From: Juglans regia
Lineage: Eukaryota > Streptophyta > Magnoliopsida > Fagales > Juglandaceae
Assembly: GCF_001411555.2 (NCBI RefSeq)
Contig: NC_049904.1
Location: 31,385,370 to 31,449,369, forward strand
Direction of reading: 5' to 3'
Length of the DNA: 64,000 nt
Below, one piece after another: positions 13,384-24,096 of the stretch; position 1 is the stretch's first letter, and the number at the start of each line of letters is the position of its first letter. A model generated the notes under the pieces. That model made no database searches. It saw only the letters and a list, made by a program, of their open reading frames with translations, and was not told where the DNA came from. The position numbers and the translations under genes are program-made.

Positions 13384-14548
13384 AGCAGGATTTGACACCT
13401 GAGTCTCAGTTTTCCAAACTTTAAGAATACCCTACATTGAATTTGTTATATATCATATCTTTGCTTTTACAAAGCAGCAAGTGCATGATCCTCCAAAAAA
13501 CAAAGAAAGCACCAAGTGCTTTTTTTTCAAAGGAGAAAGTAGTTGATCAAGTAAGACATTGCTATTGAACTCACAATCATTCTCCATACACACGCTTCCA
13601 CCAGATAAAAAGGAAGAGCAGTAATATTGCACGTTGTACATTCTGTTAGAGTTGTTTTCGTAATTTGTCATTCTTTTACCTCATTATGTAATCTATAAAT
13701 AGCAGCACACATCGTGCATGTATAGATACGAACAAAAAGAATATATTTCTGTTACTCTCAATAATTGCCTCTTGGATAATGGAGAGGATAAGCATATTTT
13801 AGGAGTCCGTGAGAAGCTTTTGATCAAGACATCAAATTCGATCGTTTAATTACTTGCACTAGGGGTAGGGGACCATCGATAATAGAAAATCTTCTAGTAC
13901 ACTTTATATACATGATTTCCTCCATCGAATAAGCTGAGAAAAAAGGGGAGAGTAATTCTTTATCGTGAATTGACCTTTTTTTTTTTTTTTCGAAATTCCG
14001 AAAATTCAAATGCATGCTAAATCCCATGACACTATAAAAGAAAATACAAATATTTGTGACAGATTATTTGCAATGAGAATGATTATTTGTGACGAAAATA
14101 GACTCGTTTTAATAAGAAATAATCATTTTTATAAGAAATAACTGACTACAAATAAACAGTATTTTCACACTTATATATATAGTATATATCAAATTTGAAT
14201 ATATATGCATCCACTTTTGAGAAGTAAATAGACCATTAATTAGGGTATAAAGATCAGTGTATATAGTGATCAGAATCCTTTGATTATCATTAGTTTCACA
14301 TAAATGTATAGATGAGATGGTTTTCACCTAAAAAAAATTATTCTCCTAATCACTATTTACTATCCTACACTCCACATTCTATAAAAAATATTCCTATATC
14401 CTATGAAAAATACTCTCATATCCTATGAAAAAGTTATAAATATATAAGGTGAAAATTGACATCAAACTAGGCTGTCCAAAATTGCCTTGAATTGAAAATG
14501 AAGAAATCAGAGAAAAATGCACGAAGAGAAACTTTGTACATATATACA

Positions 14549-14580
14549 AGTTGTGTGTATATATATATACACACACAACT
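14549..14580. repeat. Near-perfect palindrome
   Basis: AGTTGTGTGTATA followed by its inverted copy TATACACACACAACT around an AT centre. It could form a cruciform or a short RNA hairpin. It probably arose from adjacent GT, AT and AC microsatellites. Confidence 0.7.
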
Positions 14581-15214
14581 CATGTAATAATATGTTAGAA
14601 AAAATAAAGAAGAGGGAAGAAGAAAACTCTCCGACACATCGGATCACAAAATCTTCACAAATACCAAAAAAATTATACGTGGGGCCTTCCACGCCAAACA
14701 ACTTTTATTTCTTTGTTTGGTCCAAGCCTAGCCAGACAATTGGTTGTACGGATTGTGGATTTATAGATATCCTAAGCTTGCTGTCTATGCCTCAAATGGA
14801 AGTTAATGCATTGCCTTTTGAGTTAATTAAAGAAGAAAAACGACAATTAGACAACATATAAACCAAATTGGCAAGTGGAAGATTAGCTAGCGGGCATGCA
14901 TTTCATCATCATGTTAAGATCAGTTAGACAAACTTTTTGCGACACCATATTATTCTTTTACTCGATGGTTAAAGGGCAGAAGTGATACGAGAGTTATCAG
15001 CATCATTAATCCTCTTTTTAACTTTGAACCTAAAAACATCATGACCAGACAGGCTCTCTCTCTTTTTGTTGTTATGGCCGTCAAAACAGTACTGTATGCA
15101 GGTTCTTATCTTATATTTTGATGATTAATTTCTTTTATAAGCATCTTAATTATTTCCTTTAAAAAGGAAACCCAAAAGCTATAATATTTATATATATCTA
15201 GATCAGTAATGTTA

Positions 15215-15375
15215 TATACAGTCGTGTAACACGCAAGCGCCGTGCAGTCGTTTTAAAAAAGAGTGGAATCTACTATTAAAAAATTAATTTTTTTTTCATG
15301 TAAATCTCGTATTTATTCATTTTTTTTTAAATAATTGCGTAACGTTTACACACTCACGACTATAACTATCATTTC
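15215..15375. repeat. Short repeat family B, copy 1
   Basis: Begins CAGTCGTGTAACACGCAAGC and GTGCAGTCGTTTT, carries AAAAAGAGTGGAATCTACT and TTAAAAAATTAATTTTTTTT, and ends with inverted GCGTAACG and CACTCACGACTATA. The same layout recurs near 30,352 and 34,101. Confidence 0.65.
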
Positions 15376-16610
15376 ACATATATCTAACCTCGTCATGTAA
15401 TATGCTTCAAGATGCAATGGTTTCATGGATATTTTCCTCATCCCAAAAAAGTTAATACCATTTATTATATTTTGTCTTGCATGTTTGCAAATATAGGCAG
15501 GAATCAAGCAAAATTCTTAATAATATGTTATAATTAACTCCCCAAACCAAAAAGTAAAGTAATGCGCTGAAATTGCTCGCATGCACCAATCGCAAAAGTG
15601 TGTACGTACTACTTGATCTTAGTTTAGAAGACTCAGAAAGGCATTAATCAATTATATATATATATATATATAATTAAAAAAAAAGGTCATGTACTTGTTT
15701 GAGTAGATCATGCATTGGCAGCCCGAAAATTAACGAAGTGTGAGGTCAGTATGTCTCCAAGAACTGTGACAACATGTATCGATCAGAATACAATTGAAGC
15801 AATACATGAGTTTAATTTGAAGAAAATTGGGACTGAGGAGAGGGGTACTGGAAGAGCTAGGCGAATGGGGTAAAAAAACAGAGCAAAGATGCAGCAGCAC
15901 CAGCAAATGAAACAGTAGGTAAATATATATATATATATATATATGTTTATATATAAAAGAAGGGGGGGAGGGGCAAGGGAGACAAGTGGGGTGTGTGAAA
16001 TGTCTAGTCAAATCAAACTTAATTTAGTGGGTTGCCTTCTCTTTTGACATATTCAACCCCTTCTCTTCAGTCTGTGGGCATCTGATCTTTCTTTCTTTTA
16101 CTCTTTTAACTCTCCCTCCTATCTTAATTGTGCATGTCCCGGGCTTGTCGGGACTCAAAACCTTCATACATCTCTCTCTCTCAAAGAGAAGACTTTTCTT
16201 TTTCCCCTTAGTTTTTAAATCGATTGATTCGTTTAGTTTTCTTAGGGCGTTTCGTTGATCAATGCAGTAAACTAGTAAGTTATAGCATCCAATGAATCCA
16301 GGCCCACCCATCCATAGATGGGCCTTTTGAGAATTTGGCCGAATAATTACTGAGCTTAACGCACAGGAAAAACTAATTGGTGGGCCACCAGAATATGCTG
16401 TTTTATGAATCGGGAACTGGAAGAAATGAAAATTTGTATTGTAGAACTGCCAAAATATATAGGCGCAAGTCTCTCAATATAATGTACACCAGAATCGATT
16501 GCTAAGCAATAAACAGTGTATACGTTACCTCGCTTCCTTCTAAAAGCAGATACAAAGAAATGAATTGAGTCATCGTACAGAAAACCTACACATTTGTTAA
16601 TGAGTTCTGC

Positions 16611-16750
16611 TACGTACAATCACTTTTACATACTCCTTACGCACTTCACTGATGTGATTGGCCAAAATAATTATTTTATATTAAAAGAAAATGACGCAGA
16701 CAATCACATTAATAGAGCATGCAAAGAGTACGCAAAAGTGATTACACGTA
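16611..16750. repeat. MITE with about 40-bp terminal inverted repeats
   Basis: The left end TACGTACAATCACTTTTACA is mirrored at the right by TACGTGTAATCACTTTTGCG (read inward). Similarity continues through ACTCCTTACGCAC / ACTCTTTGCATGC to GATGTGATT / AATGTGATT. The 140-bp element ends 55 bases past the stop codon of the methyltransferase gene, so it probably lies in that gene's 3' untranslated or termination region. Confidence 0.75.
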
Positions 16751-16804
16751 AAATTTTTGTTTGCTGTTAATTTGTAATGGCAAATCTCTGCAGGCAGCTA
16801 CATC

Positions 16805-18979
16805 CTAGATGATTGCCCAAAAGATCTTTCTGCAAATTAACACAGTTTCCATCTTCTTTTCTTTGTTTTCTGCTGGATGCGATTTAACCTCCCATAGAAA
16901 TTTGGGAGCTACATTCCGGATCCTTGATATCATAGCTTCCTCATCTCTAATAATAATAAACCCCTGCACATTGACATTGTCAATAAATTGAACACCAAAT
17001 GCCAAAGATATTTTTCGATTCAAACCTCGACTAGAGACATCCCAAAATGAATGTACATGTCAACCAACTAGACCACAGCTGAATCATTTTGTACAAAACT
17101 AACTGTTGTTCAATTCCAATAAACTAGACACTGTTTTTATGCAAATTTATTCACGAGACCAGGCCAATAAAATATAGTATAGCAAGAGTAAATTGGAACT
17201 ATATCTAGGTCAAAACATTTTCATTTTCATTAGCTTGGAATGACAATGACTTAATTTGTAATGCATACAAATGGATGCAAGTAAATTGGCACAGGTATCT
17301 AAGTCGAAGAAGCAGGATGTCAATTGGCTATATTATCTATACCCACTTTTTCACTCCAATGACTTTGAAGGCTTTTTTATTTTTAAGTTCAGTTTAGAAT
17401 CTCTGTTTCAAACAAGCAAGATGGTTACAGCATTATTACCTGGGGTCGGATTATACGGTCCATCTCCAGCATGATATCCTCCAATAAGCAGTCTTCTCCA
17501 CGGTTTTTATAGTGAGAGAAGAGATGGTCGGCATGCAACAGATCGTATGTGCGGGGATAAGTTGAGAATGGTTCACACCTGATATAATTATATGTATCAG
17601 CTAGCAATAACTACTAACCTGAATAGAATGAGATAATATAGCAATATTAGCTCATTTTGTTTGTAAAATATTAACATCTAGCGGCACTATGTAATGGATT
17701 GAAAATGTTTTACCAATCATGGAAAGCACCACTAAGTCCTCGGTCATAAATAGCCGACAAGGTATTCTTCATGCTTATTGGAACTATGTTCATTACCCAA
17801 ACAGGCATGGTATTCAAAGCCACAGCAAATCCACCACAGAAAGCATTCATGTCCATTATATTTCGTACATCTGTCTTACTGATATTCATTAAGCGCCAGT
17901 AGCGGCGAACTTGATCTTGCCAAAACAGAGTGTCTGAAGTAAATTCCTTTTCACTAATATCTGTTGTGAAGACATTAATCATCTCATCAGACTGAATATT
18001 ACTGATTTTACTAAATAACAAGAAGGTTAATATATAACTAAAAGAGTAGCTTCTTTAAAGTTCTGCAAAGGCTAGCGGATGGACCTATTCTACTGAGACT
18101 CTCTGAATATACCGAAAGACGATCTGCCCTAGTCTGGAGTGTCTGAAATTTTTTTTGTGCACTTCTTTCTTGTATACAGTTCCTCAGGGGCGTATTCCAT
18201 GATGGTTTAGTATCATCATCGGCATCGCATATGTCCAACCGCTTCTGCTCTGCATTTTCCAGAAGGCATGTCTGATTTTCTGGTTTAATCCAGATTGCTG
18301 TCTGAACTTTTTGGGCAATGAGTCTCCAGCACATTGCCGAAGTCAGATTTACCAATTTATTCCAGATCAATGGATAATCTTTATCCTTTCTATATGCAGG
18401 TGGAGCCGAATAGACAAAGTACCCATTAGATCGCAGAAGGCGATTCACTTCTTTGAGTAAAATACCATCTGCAAGTAACAAGAGCGGGAAACAAGAATAA
18501 GCACTTCACATTGGACAAGCAAAAAACTCAACCTATGGAATCCAAACTGGGTAGTTTTTTAATCCCACTGAAGTGGAAAGCATGCTTCACGTAATCTATT
18601 ATATATGCATTATCATATCTATCATTCTATTATAAGAAGCTTAGGATATATTCCTTTTTCTTTTGTTTTGATAAGTAAGAAGCTTATGGAGTGAACACAC
18701 ACACACACACACACATTAGAACTTTGTTTTTTTTTTTTTTAAGTGAGTGTATTGAGGTAAAGAATACTTCAAACCATTCAGGCATACAATGTTCACACAC
18801 ACCCAAGAACTTTACTCCCAGAGAGCCATTTTGATAACTCTTCCGTGCTCACACACTCGGCATTCATGATGAGTTCTGTGTGATTATAACAGGAAAGCAT
18901 CTCCAAAATGATTCGATTTTAGGTGCAGCAGAGGCATATGGGCTCCTACTAGTTGCAACATTGTTGATACAGATTGCAG

Positions 18980-19016
<37 letters not shown>

Positions 19017-21527
19017 CAATTCAAAATGCATGCAGCCAACAGTTACAAACACATTACAAAAATATATTTGGTAACAAAGCTACCTAAAAACATGTTTCAT
19101 CCCTGATCACTATATGAAAAATCATTTTTTTGGATACTTCCTCCCATTCCATATAATTTATATAGTTAAATTCATATGTTATTTAGTGTTTTGTTAGTTG
19201 CTATTTACGCCAACTTTCCATTTCAATAAAAACTAAATCTTTAGGAAGCAAAGTACCATTCTCATGCCAATCAACACGACACCTTGAACAGTGAACCATC
19301 TCAAAGGAGCTACTGGGATATGGTAGTTGTGTTGTGGCTAAAGCAGAAATCATTGCACTAATTCCTCTCTCTAATGCAAATTGTATCTGATTCTCATGCC
19401 CGTCTTTTGGAGCAAAAGACATTGTTTGTATATCCAAGGGAAGGAGATAAGCAGAAAAGCTAGCAACCCCACAACCAACATCCAAAACTTGAACAACCCC
19501 TGCCGAACGAAGATCACCTGCCTTGTTTGTAATCATATTTCCTAACCTGTAATTGCACCAAACACAGTCAACTTTGAAAATATATGGTGTAAATCAAACC
19601 CAAACACTCTGATCCAGACAAAAATATGAAAAGCGTATAATGAACATATCTACAGGTATATACATGGGTAATGAGCTTTCTACCCAAGCCGCCGGTACAA
19701 GTGATACAATGATATGTAAATACATATACAGTGGTAATGAGCTTTCTTTTTTCTTTTTCTTTTTTGATTGGTAAGTAATGAGCTTTCTACCCAAGCTTGC
19801 GTTACAAGTTAAAACATTGATGAGGCTTCATCAACAGTTTGGATGGAGTTTTCACAGCATGAAACAAAAGGATTAATGGAGAAAAAGGGACAAGATCATC
19901 TTAAACTAATGACAGAAGGGAGATTAAATCATTTGAGCAATCTTCTTACAATGCTTGATTTAGAAAAAAAAAAATTGTCAAACGTTAACTCCATGGCTAG
20001 TCGGGGAGCTATGAAAAAAAATAAAAAAACTGTTTAAAAAGATTATGAAAACAGGTTCACCTTTGAATATACTCAGCGGCTCCGTGTTTGAAATGCGTAC
20101 CACCACCTGGGAACCACCAGAGCTGATTCTTCTCATGCACCCAATTTTGTCCTCCCTTGACTTCCGCAAGATGTGTATGATTCACATTGCTTCGCCAGAC
20201 ATAATCCCTGCTGGTTGGCCATTTTATTGATAACTTATAATCTTCTGGTGGTGGAATCAAGCAAAACAATCGATTCTCAGGTGGAGGGCAGTGCCTCTCT
20301 AGCTCTTCTTTCCTAGAAACATCCAGGTTAGGGAGCAAATTCCTCACATAAGAAACATCATGGCAGGGAATATACTCATTGAACGTCAATGGGCACACAT
20401 TCATCCCAGTTTCAGGGATCAAAAGTGGTGTTTTTCTATTAGTTAGAGCAACTATGTTCGTAAATTCAGAAATACCTGCAAGTGCAAAGTACAAAAATGT
20501 CATTCACAATGATTCAATGCAGTAAAGTTCAGTAATATACCAGATTGAAAGGCACACCGTATTGAAGTTCATCCACTAAGGCTGACCCCAAGGCACAAAT
20601 TAAGAATGTACATCACAAAGTTTAATCACAGCTTAAGACTTTCCTCCCACTTTACAATGTGCATGTAGGCAATATAGTTCCTGACTTGGATGGCACTTAC
20701 GGATAAGTTTCACTAATGCATTTGCAGATTACTAAAGATTTAGAACATTCCGAGATATGACCATAAAATCATCTGCACGCGTATCCGCCAGAATAAGGCT
20801 CGGTTCGGATTGAAAAACACTCTCAACCCATCCGATCTCATCTCATCTTATCTTATTATTACAACTTTCACAAATTCTCATATAAAATATAATAAACAAT
20901 TCAACTTTATCAAATCTCAAAACAATAATAATATTAAAAAATAATATTTTAATAATATTTTATTTAACTTTCAACTTTTATCTCAACTCATCTCATCTCA
21001 ACTCACTATCCAAACCTAACCTAAAGAGATAATCAGGAAATCATCTAACTCAAAGGGTATGCAGGCATCCATAATTTTCTCTCAAATCAAATCTACCTCT
21101 ATTACACCACAATGTTAAATTATTTTTAATGAATTCCGATTAAGTTACAAAAACCCAAAGAATATCTATAAACAAGACTTATCAACCAATAGGATAATTC
21201 ATCTTCTTCCTGTAACCTATCAATCCTAACTCTGACCACACCATGCGTAACTGTTCATATTGTCCAGTTTACCAAACCTACAGCACGTATCTCAACAGAG
21301 AAAAAGAAAAAGTTGGAGACCCAAGAAAGTTTGAGAGAGAGAGAGCGGTTACCCATACCAGTGGATGATGAAGAAGAAGACTTGGCCGGGAGCTGGGAGA
21401 CGTAAACAGATGCATTATTACCGAAGAGGGTGCCAGCGTAGAAGGAGCCCAACATTAATAGCAGAGCCACCATGATCATTCGCCCCGATCTCGAATCGAA
21501 CGCCGAGCCCAGCGCATACCCACCCAT
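16805..21527 (-). CDS. PMT6: Probable methyltransferase PMT6-like (DUF248 family), 7 exons
   Basis: Exons, in gene order: 21359-21527, 20061-20475, 19257-19546, 18085-18468, 17714-17960, 17440-17578, 16805-16963. All introns are GT-AG, phases match throughout, and the spliced product is 600 residues, a normal length for this family. It starts [17 protein letters not shown] with one membrane segment (about 17-36), as in type II Golgi proteins. Visible signatures are WFPGGGTHF before residue 195, the SAM-binding motif VLDVGCG (about 215-221), [26 protein letters not shown] and [20 protein letters not shown], ending [12 protein letters not shown]. The family (Pfam Methyltransf_29) comprises Golgi S-adenosylmethionine-dependent enzymes, some needed for pectin methylation; the substrate of this one is unknown. 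The PMT6 assignment rests on remembered similarity. Intron 1 contains a MITE; intron 3 carries CA and AT microsatellites. Confidence 0.9.
18633..18686. mobile_element. Very short poly(T) retro-insertion with target duplication
   Basis: The 11-base sequence TAAGAAGCTTA occurs at 18633-18643 and again at 18676-18686. The 32 bases between them end TTTTCTTTTGTTTTGATAAG. Read on the other strand this is CTTATCAAAAC plus an A-rich tail, as expected for the extreme 3' end of a LINE or SINE. It sits inside intron 3 of the methyltransferase gene. Confidence 0.6.
18695..18715. repeat. (CA)n microsatellite in intron 3
   Basis: Run of ACACAC, about 10 repeats, in the third intron of the PMT6-like gene. 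Confidence 0.9.
18979..19012. repeat. (AT)n microsatellite in intron 3
   Basis: Alternating AT run of about 33 bases within the third intron of the PMT6-like gene. Confidence 0.9.
19735..19788. mobile_element. Second very short poly(T) retro-insertion with target duplication
   Basis: TAATGAGCTTTCT is present at 19735-19747 and 19776-19788. The 28 bases between are a T/C tract ending TTTTTTGATTGGTAAG, very like the insert at 18644-18675. A third, longer copy of the flank (21 bases identical) lies at 19669-19689, so the site had already been duplicated. It lies in intron 2 of the PMT6-like gene. Confidence 0.6.
20796..21022 (-). repeat. MITE family A, copy 7, inside PMT6 intron 1
   Basis: Ends AGGCTCGGTTCGGAT (left) and AGGTTAGGTTTGGAT (read from the right) form an inverted repeat. 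The interior shows TCTCATCTCATCTTATC, ATTATTACAACTTT, AATAATAATATTAAAAAATA and TCTCAACTCATCTCATC. It lies wholly within the first intron of the PMT6-like gene. Confidence 0.8.
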
Positions 21528-21834
21528 TTCTCAGCCTCGCTTCCTTGTTTTTGCCTTGTCTACTGTGCTAATTGGATCTCTATCTCAACTGGGTTTCTCG
21601 TATACAGAAGGATTCAGTCGGACGGTACCGACATATTAGAAATCTGAGAAAGATCCCGAGGGCCAGAGCTGAATCAACTCCACTACTGAGCAGTAATCAC
21701 CACCCCCGTCTGTTTTATTTTTGTTTTTGTTTACACCGTCATAATTGCACGAGCGATGCACCTGACACACAGATATAAGAATCTTAATTTTTCTTTTCAG
21801 ATTAATGCTTCGAATAACTGCGTAATGTATAAGA

Positions 21835-22027
21835 AAAATTATATTCCTAAGCCTCATACACCACGTACCAATTTTTTTATAATTTTTTTAATTTTATTCT
21901 CTTACTAAATAAATGGTATATGGATTATGAGTAGAATAATTCAATTATTTTAAGAATACTAAAACTAAAAAAAACTTTAAAAAAATTTTAGTGTATAGTG
22001 TATGAGCTTATGAATAGCAATGCTCAT
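21835..22027. repeat. Short repeat family C, copy 1
   Basis: Contains CCTCATACACCACGTACC, then AATGGTATATGGATTATGAG and TAGAATAATTCAATTA, and closes with GTGTATAGTGTATGAG, inverted relative to the start. The same order occurs near 23,146 and 30,803. Confidence 0.6.
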
Positions 22028-22561
22028 ACTACATAATAGTTTAAAAAATAGTAAAATTTAGAAAAATTTTATTTGCAGTCCTCAAGTGGAGACTGCATGT
22101 GCAGGCATATTATTAAATAAGAGAAAACATCATTTTATGAGGGATAATTTTGTAATTTTAAAAAATTTTAAAGTTAAAATAGTCTAGGCTTGCATTGCAA
22201 TTCCCATTTGGAGACTGTACCTAGCATTGCTTTAAAATTTATTATTAAAAAATTATTATTTTTTCATTTTACTATCTTATTCTCACTTTTACTCAAAAGA
22301 ATTGTATTGTGCTTGAATCTATAACTGTAAATATCATTTTTCTTTTTTCTAATACTAATTTTTTTTTTTTTTTATAGATCCATCTTTATACAATGAATAA
22401 TGTTAAGTATAAGTCTTAAATAAATAATTGAATCTCTCATACTCTTCCATGGTGAGATCCATTTTTTTATAAAAAGGCCTGCACCTAGCTTGTACATTTT
22501 GAACTTGTATATATCATTTATCTTTTATGATACGATGGCTATCTCTTAACTTCAAAAAGCT

Positions 22562-23113
22562 TAGGTCCCTTTTAGTTTCATATATGGTCTCAACATATCT
22601 CATTCTATTTTAACTCATCTCAATATCTAAATATTTTTCAATTTTAAATTTCAGTTGTGCTATGTAGCACAAGACCAGTCTCGAGACGAACAAAAGTGTT
22701 TATTTTATTTTTTTCATTCATTTTTTTATTTTCTTAAATATTGTTTTTTTAAAATCACATCATCATTAAAAAATACTTCTTTAATCACTAAATAAAAAAA
22801 ACATATTCGAGACCCAATGTCGGTGACTAGCATTTTTCTTTAAATTTATAACTTCTCAATTTTTTTCATTTAATAATTACCTAATTATTACAATTTTTCA
22901 AACTTCTAAACAAAACACAAAAAATAATTCAAATTTTTCAAATTTTAAAACAAAAATTATATTAAAAAATTATATTCTAACAATATTTTAACTTTATAAT
23001 TCTTTATTCAATTTTTTCTCACATTTCCCAAAACCCCATCAAATATATTCACTAAAACTATTTCACTACTATTCACATATTTTTTATCTTATCTGTATAA
23101 CCAAACAAGACCT
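22562..23113 (-). repeat. MITE family A, copy 8, split by a nested insertion
   Basis: The family A halves lie at about 22562-22657 (TAGGTCCCTTTTAG, CTCATTCTATTTTAACTCAT) and 22846-23113 (AATTATTACAATTTTTCAAA, ATATTAAAAAATTATATTC, CCAAACAAGACC). A family E-type unit sits between them, so the family A copy is the older insertion. Confidence 0.6.
22658..22845. repeat. Family E element nested in family A copy
   Basis: Begins near GTGCTATGTAGCACAAGACC and ends near CGAGACCCAATGTCGGTGAC, with TTAAAAAATACTTCTTTAAT and CACTAAATAAA inside, as in other family E copies. Confidence 0.5.
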
Positions 23114-23145
23114 TAATATACGGCCATTTGGCCTATTATAAAAGA

Positions 23146-23333
23146 AAAAATCTACTAATCATCTTTACATTACACACTATATATAATTTTTTATTTTTTT
23201 TTCTTTACTAAATATATAATGTATGGATGATAAGTAGAATAACTTAACTAATTTAGTAACAATAAAATAAAATAAAATAATATTAAAACATATGTGATCT
23301 GTAGTGTAAGATGATGTCTAGTAAAACCTGTTA
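23146..23333. repeat. Short repeat family C, copy 2
   Basis: ATCATCTTTACATTACACAC at the left is mirrored by GTGTAAGATGATG at the right. The middle contains TAATGTATGGATGATAAGTA and GAATAACTTAACTAATTTAG. Confidence 0.65.
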
Positions 23334-24096
23334 TAAAAGGGTCTTTCGGACAGTCACACAAAGTGTTCAATAACATTTTCCTTTTATTTCACGAGCCAAC
23401 TATTAATCACAATATTACTCTCGTCATTTTTCCTGCAAGTCATTGTGAATCACACACTTTCCATATTGTTGATATGGTGGAATTTGATTTAAAAAAATAT
23501 AAAATTAAATTTTTTTAGCAAATCAAATCATATCATGCCGCAAAATGAAGGATATGTTGTCCACGCCAATTTGTTAAGTATAATTTTTCTTCTGGGAAAT
23601 ACCGACGCAGAAAGAGCTTCACCCATAAATCATTGTCGACCCACATGAGAAAACTCCAATATCATAACATCTTCCTATCCTATGTTTGGTGAATCCACGG
23701 ACCTTGGAGTCTTGGACCATTGATGAGCGGAGGATCCTTCCCGGCCAATATAAACTGGTTGGGATTTTCACACGGCTGTCTGACAGACTTACCATTACCA
23801 TTCTATTTGTAAGTCTATTGATCTTCATTTGCTTCTAGGCCGTAAGGTAATTTGAATAGGTTCTGGCTGCCACAAACTAGAGATTTTTTGTCTTTTCAAG
23901 CATCCAACTTACTCCCTACTTCATCCACTAAATGAACACTTGGACATCAGTCCATCTTCTTTTAGCATCAACCTTGCTTTCTGACGACTGCACATCGGCA
24001 TTAAGCCTGATCTCGTTTCAGCCCCCTCCAGTCTCACCATCCAGACACAAACAAGACTAGGATTATGTCTATGCCTCAGAAATTTCAAAGCATACC

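Larger units (their letters stand above)
1..16610. other. Gene-poor AT-rich intergenic region
   Basis: I find no protein gene I can support here. Open frames are all short, lack family motifs and many start at non-ATG codons. The region is AT-rich with (AT)n microsatellites and MITE copies, listed separately. Less AT-rich islands near 5,800-6,000, 9,000-9,180, 10,450-10,900 and 11,500-12,330 do not look like repeats of this window. They could be regulatory DNA or non-coding transcripts, but the sequence alone does not decide. Confidence 0.6.
21528..24096. other. Intergenic region between PMT6-like and PPR genes
   Basis: This is the shared upstream side of the PMT6-like gene and the downstream side of the PPR gene (both on the minus strand). 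The first 250 bases are less AT-rich and probably contain the PMT6 leader and promoter. The rest is mostly MITE sequence (families A, C and E). No further gene is visible. Confidence 0.6.

Noticed and set aside
14517..14861. A 114-codon plus-strand open frame.
   Set aside because: Low-complexity start within a GT/AT/AC palindrome, no motif, no promoter, and competing frames on the other strand.
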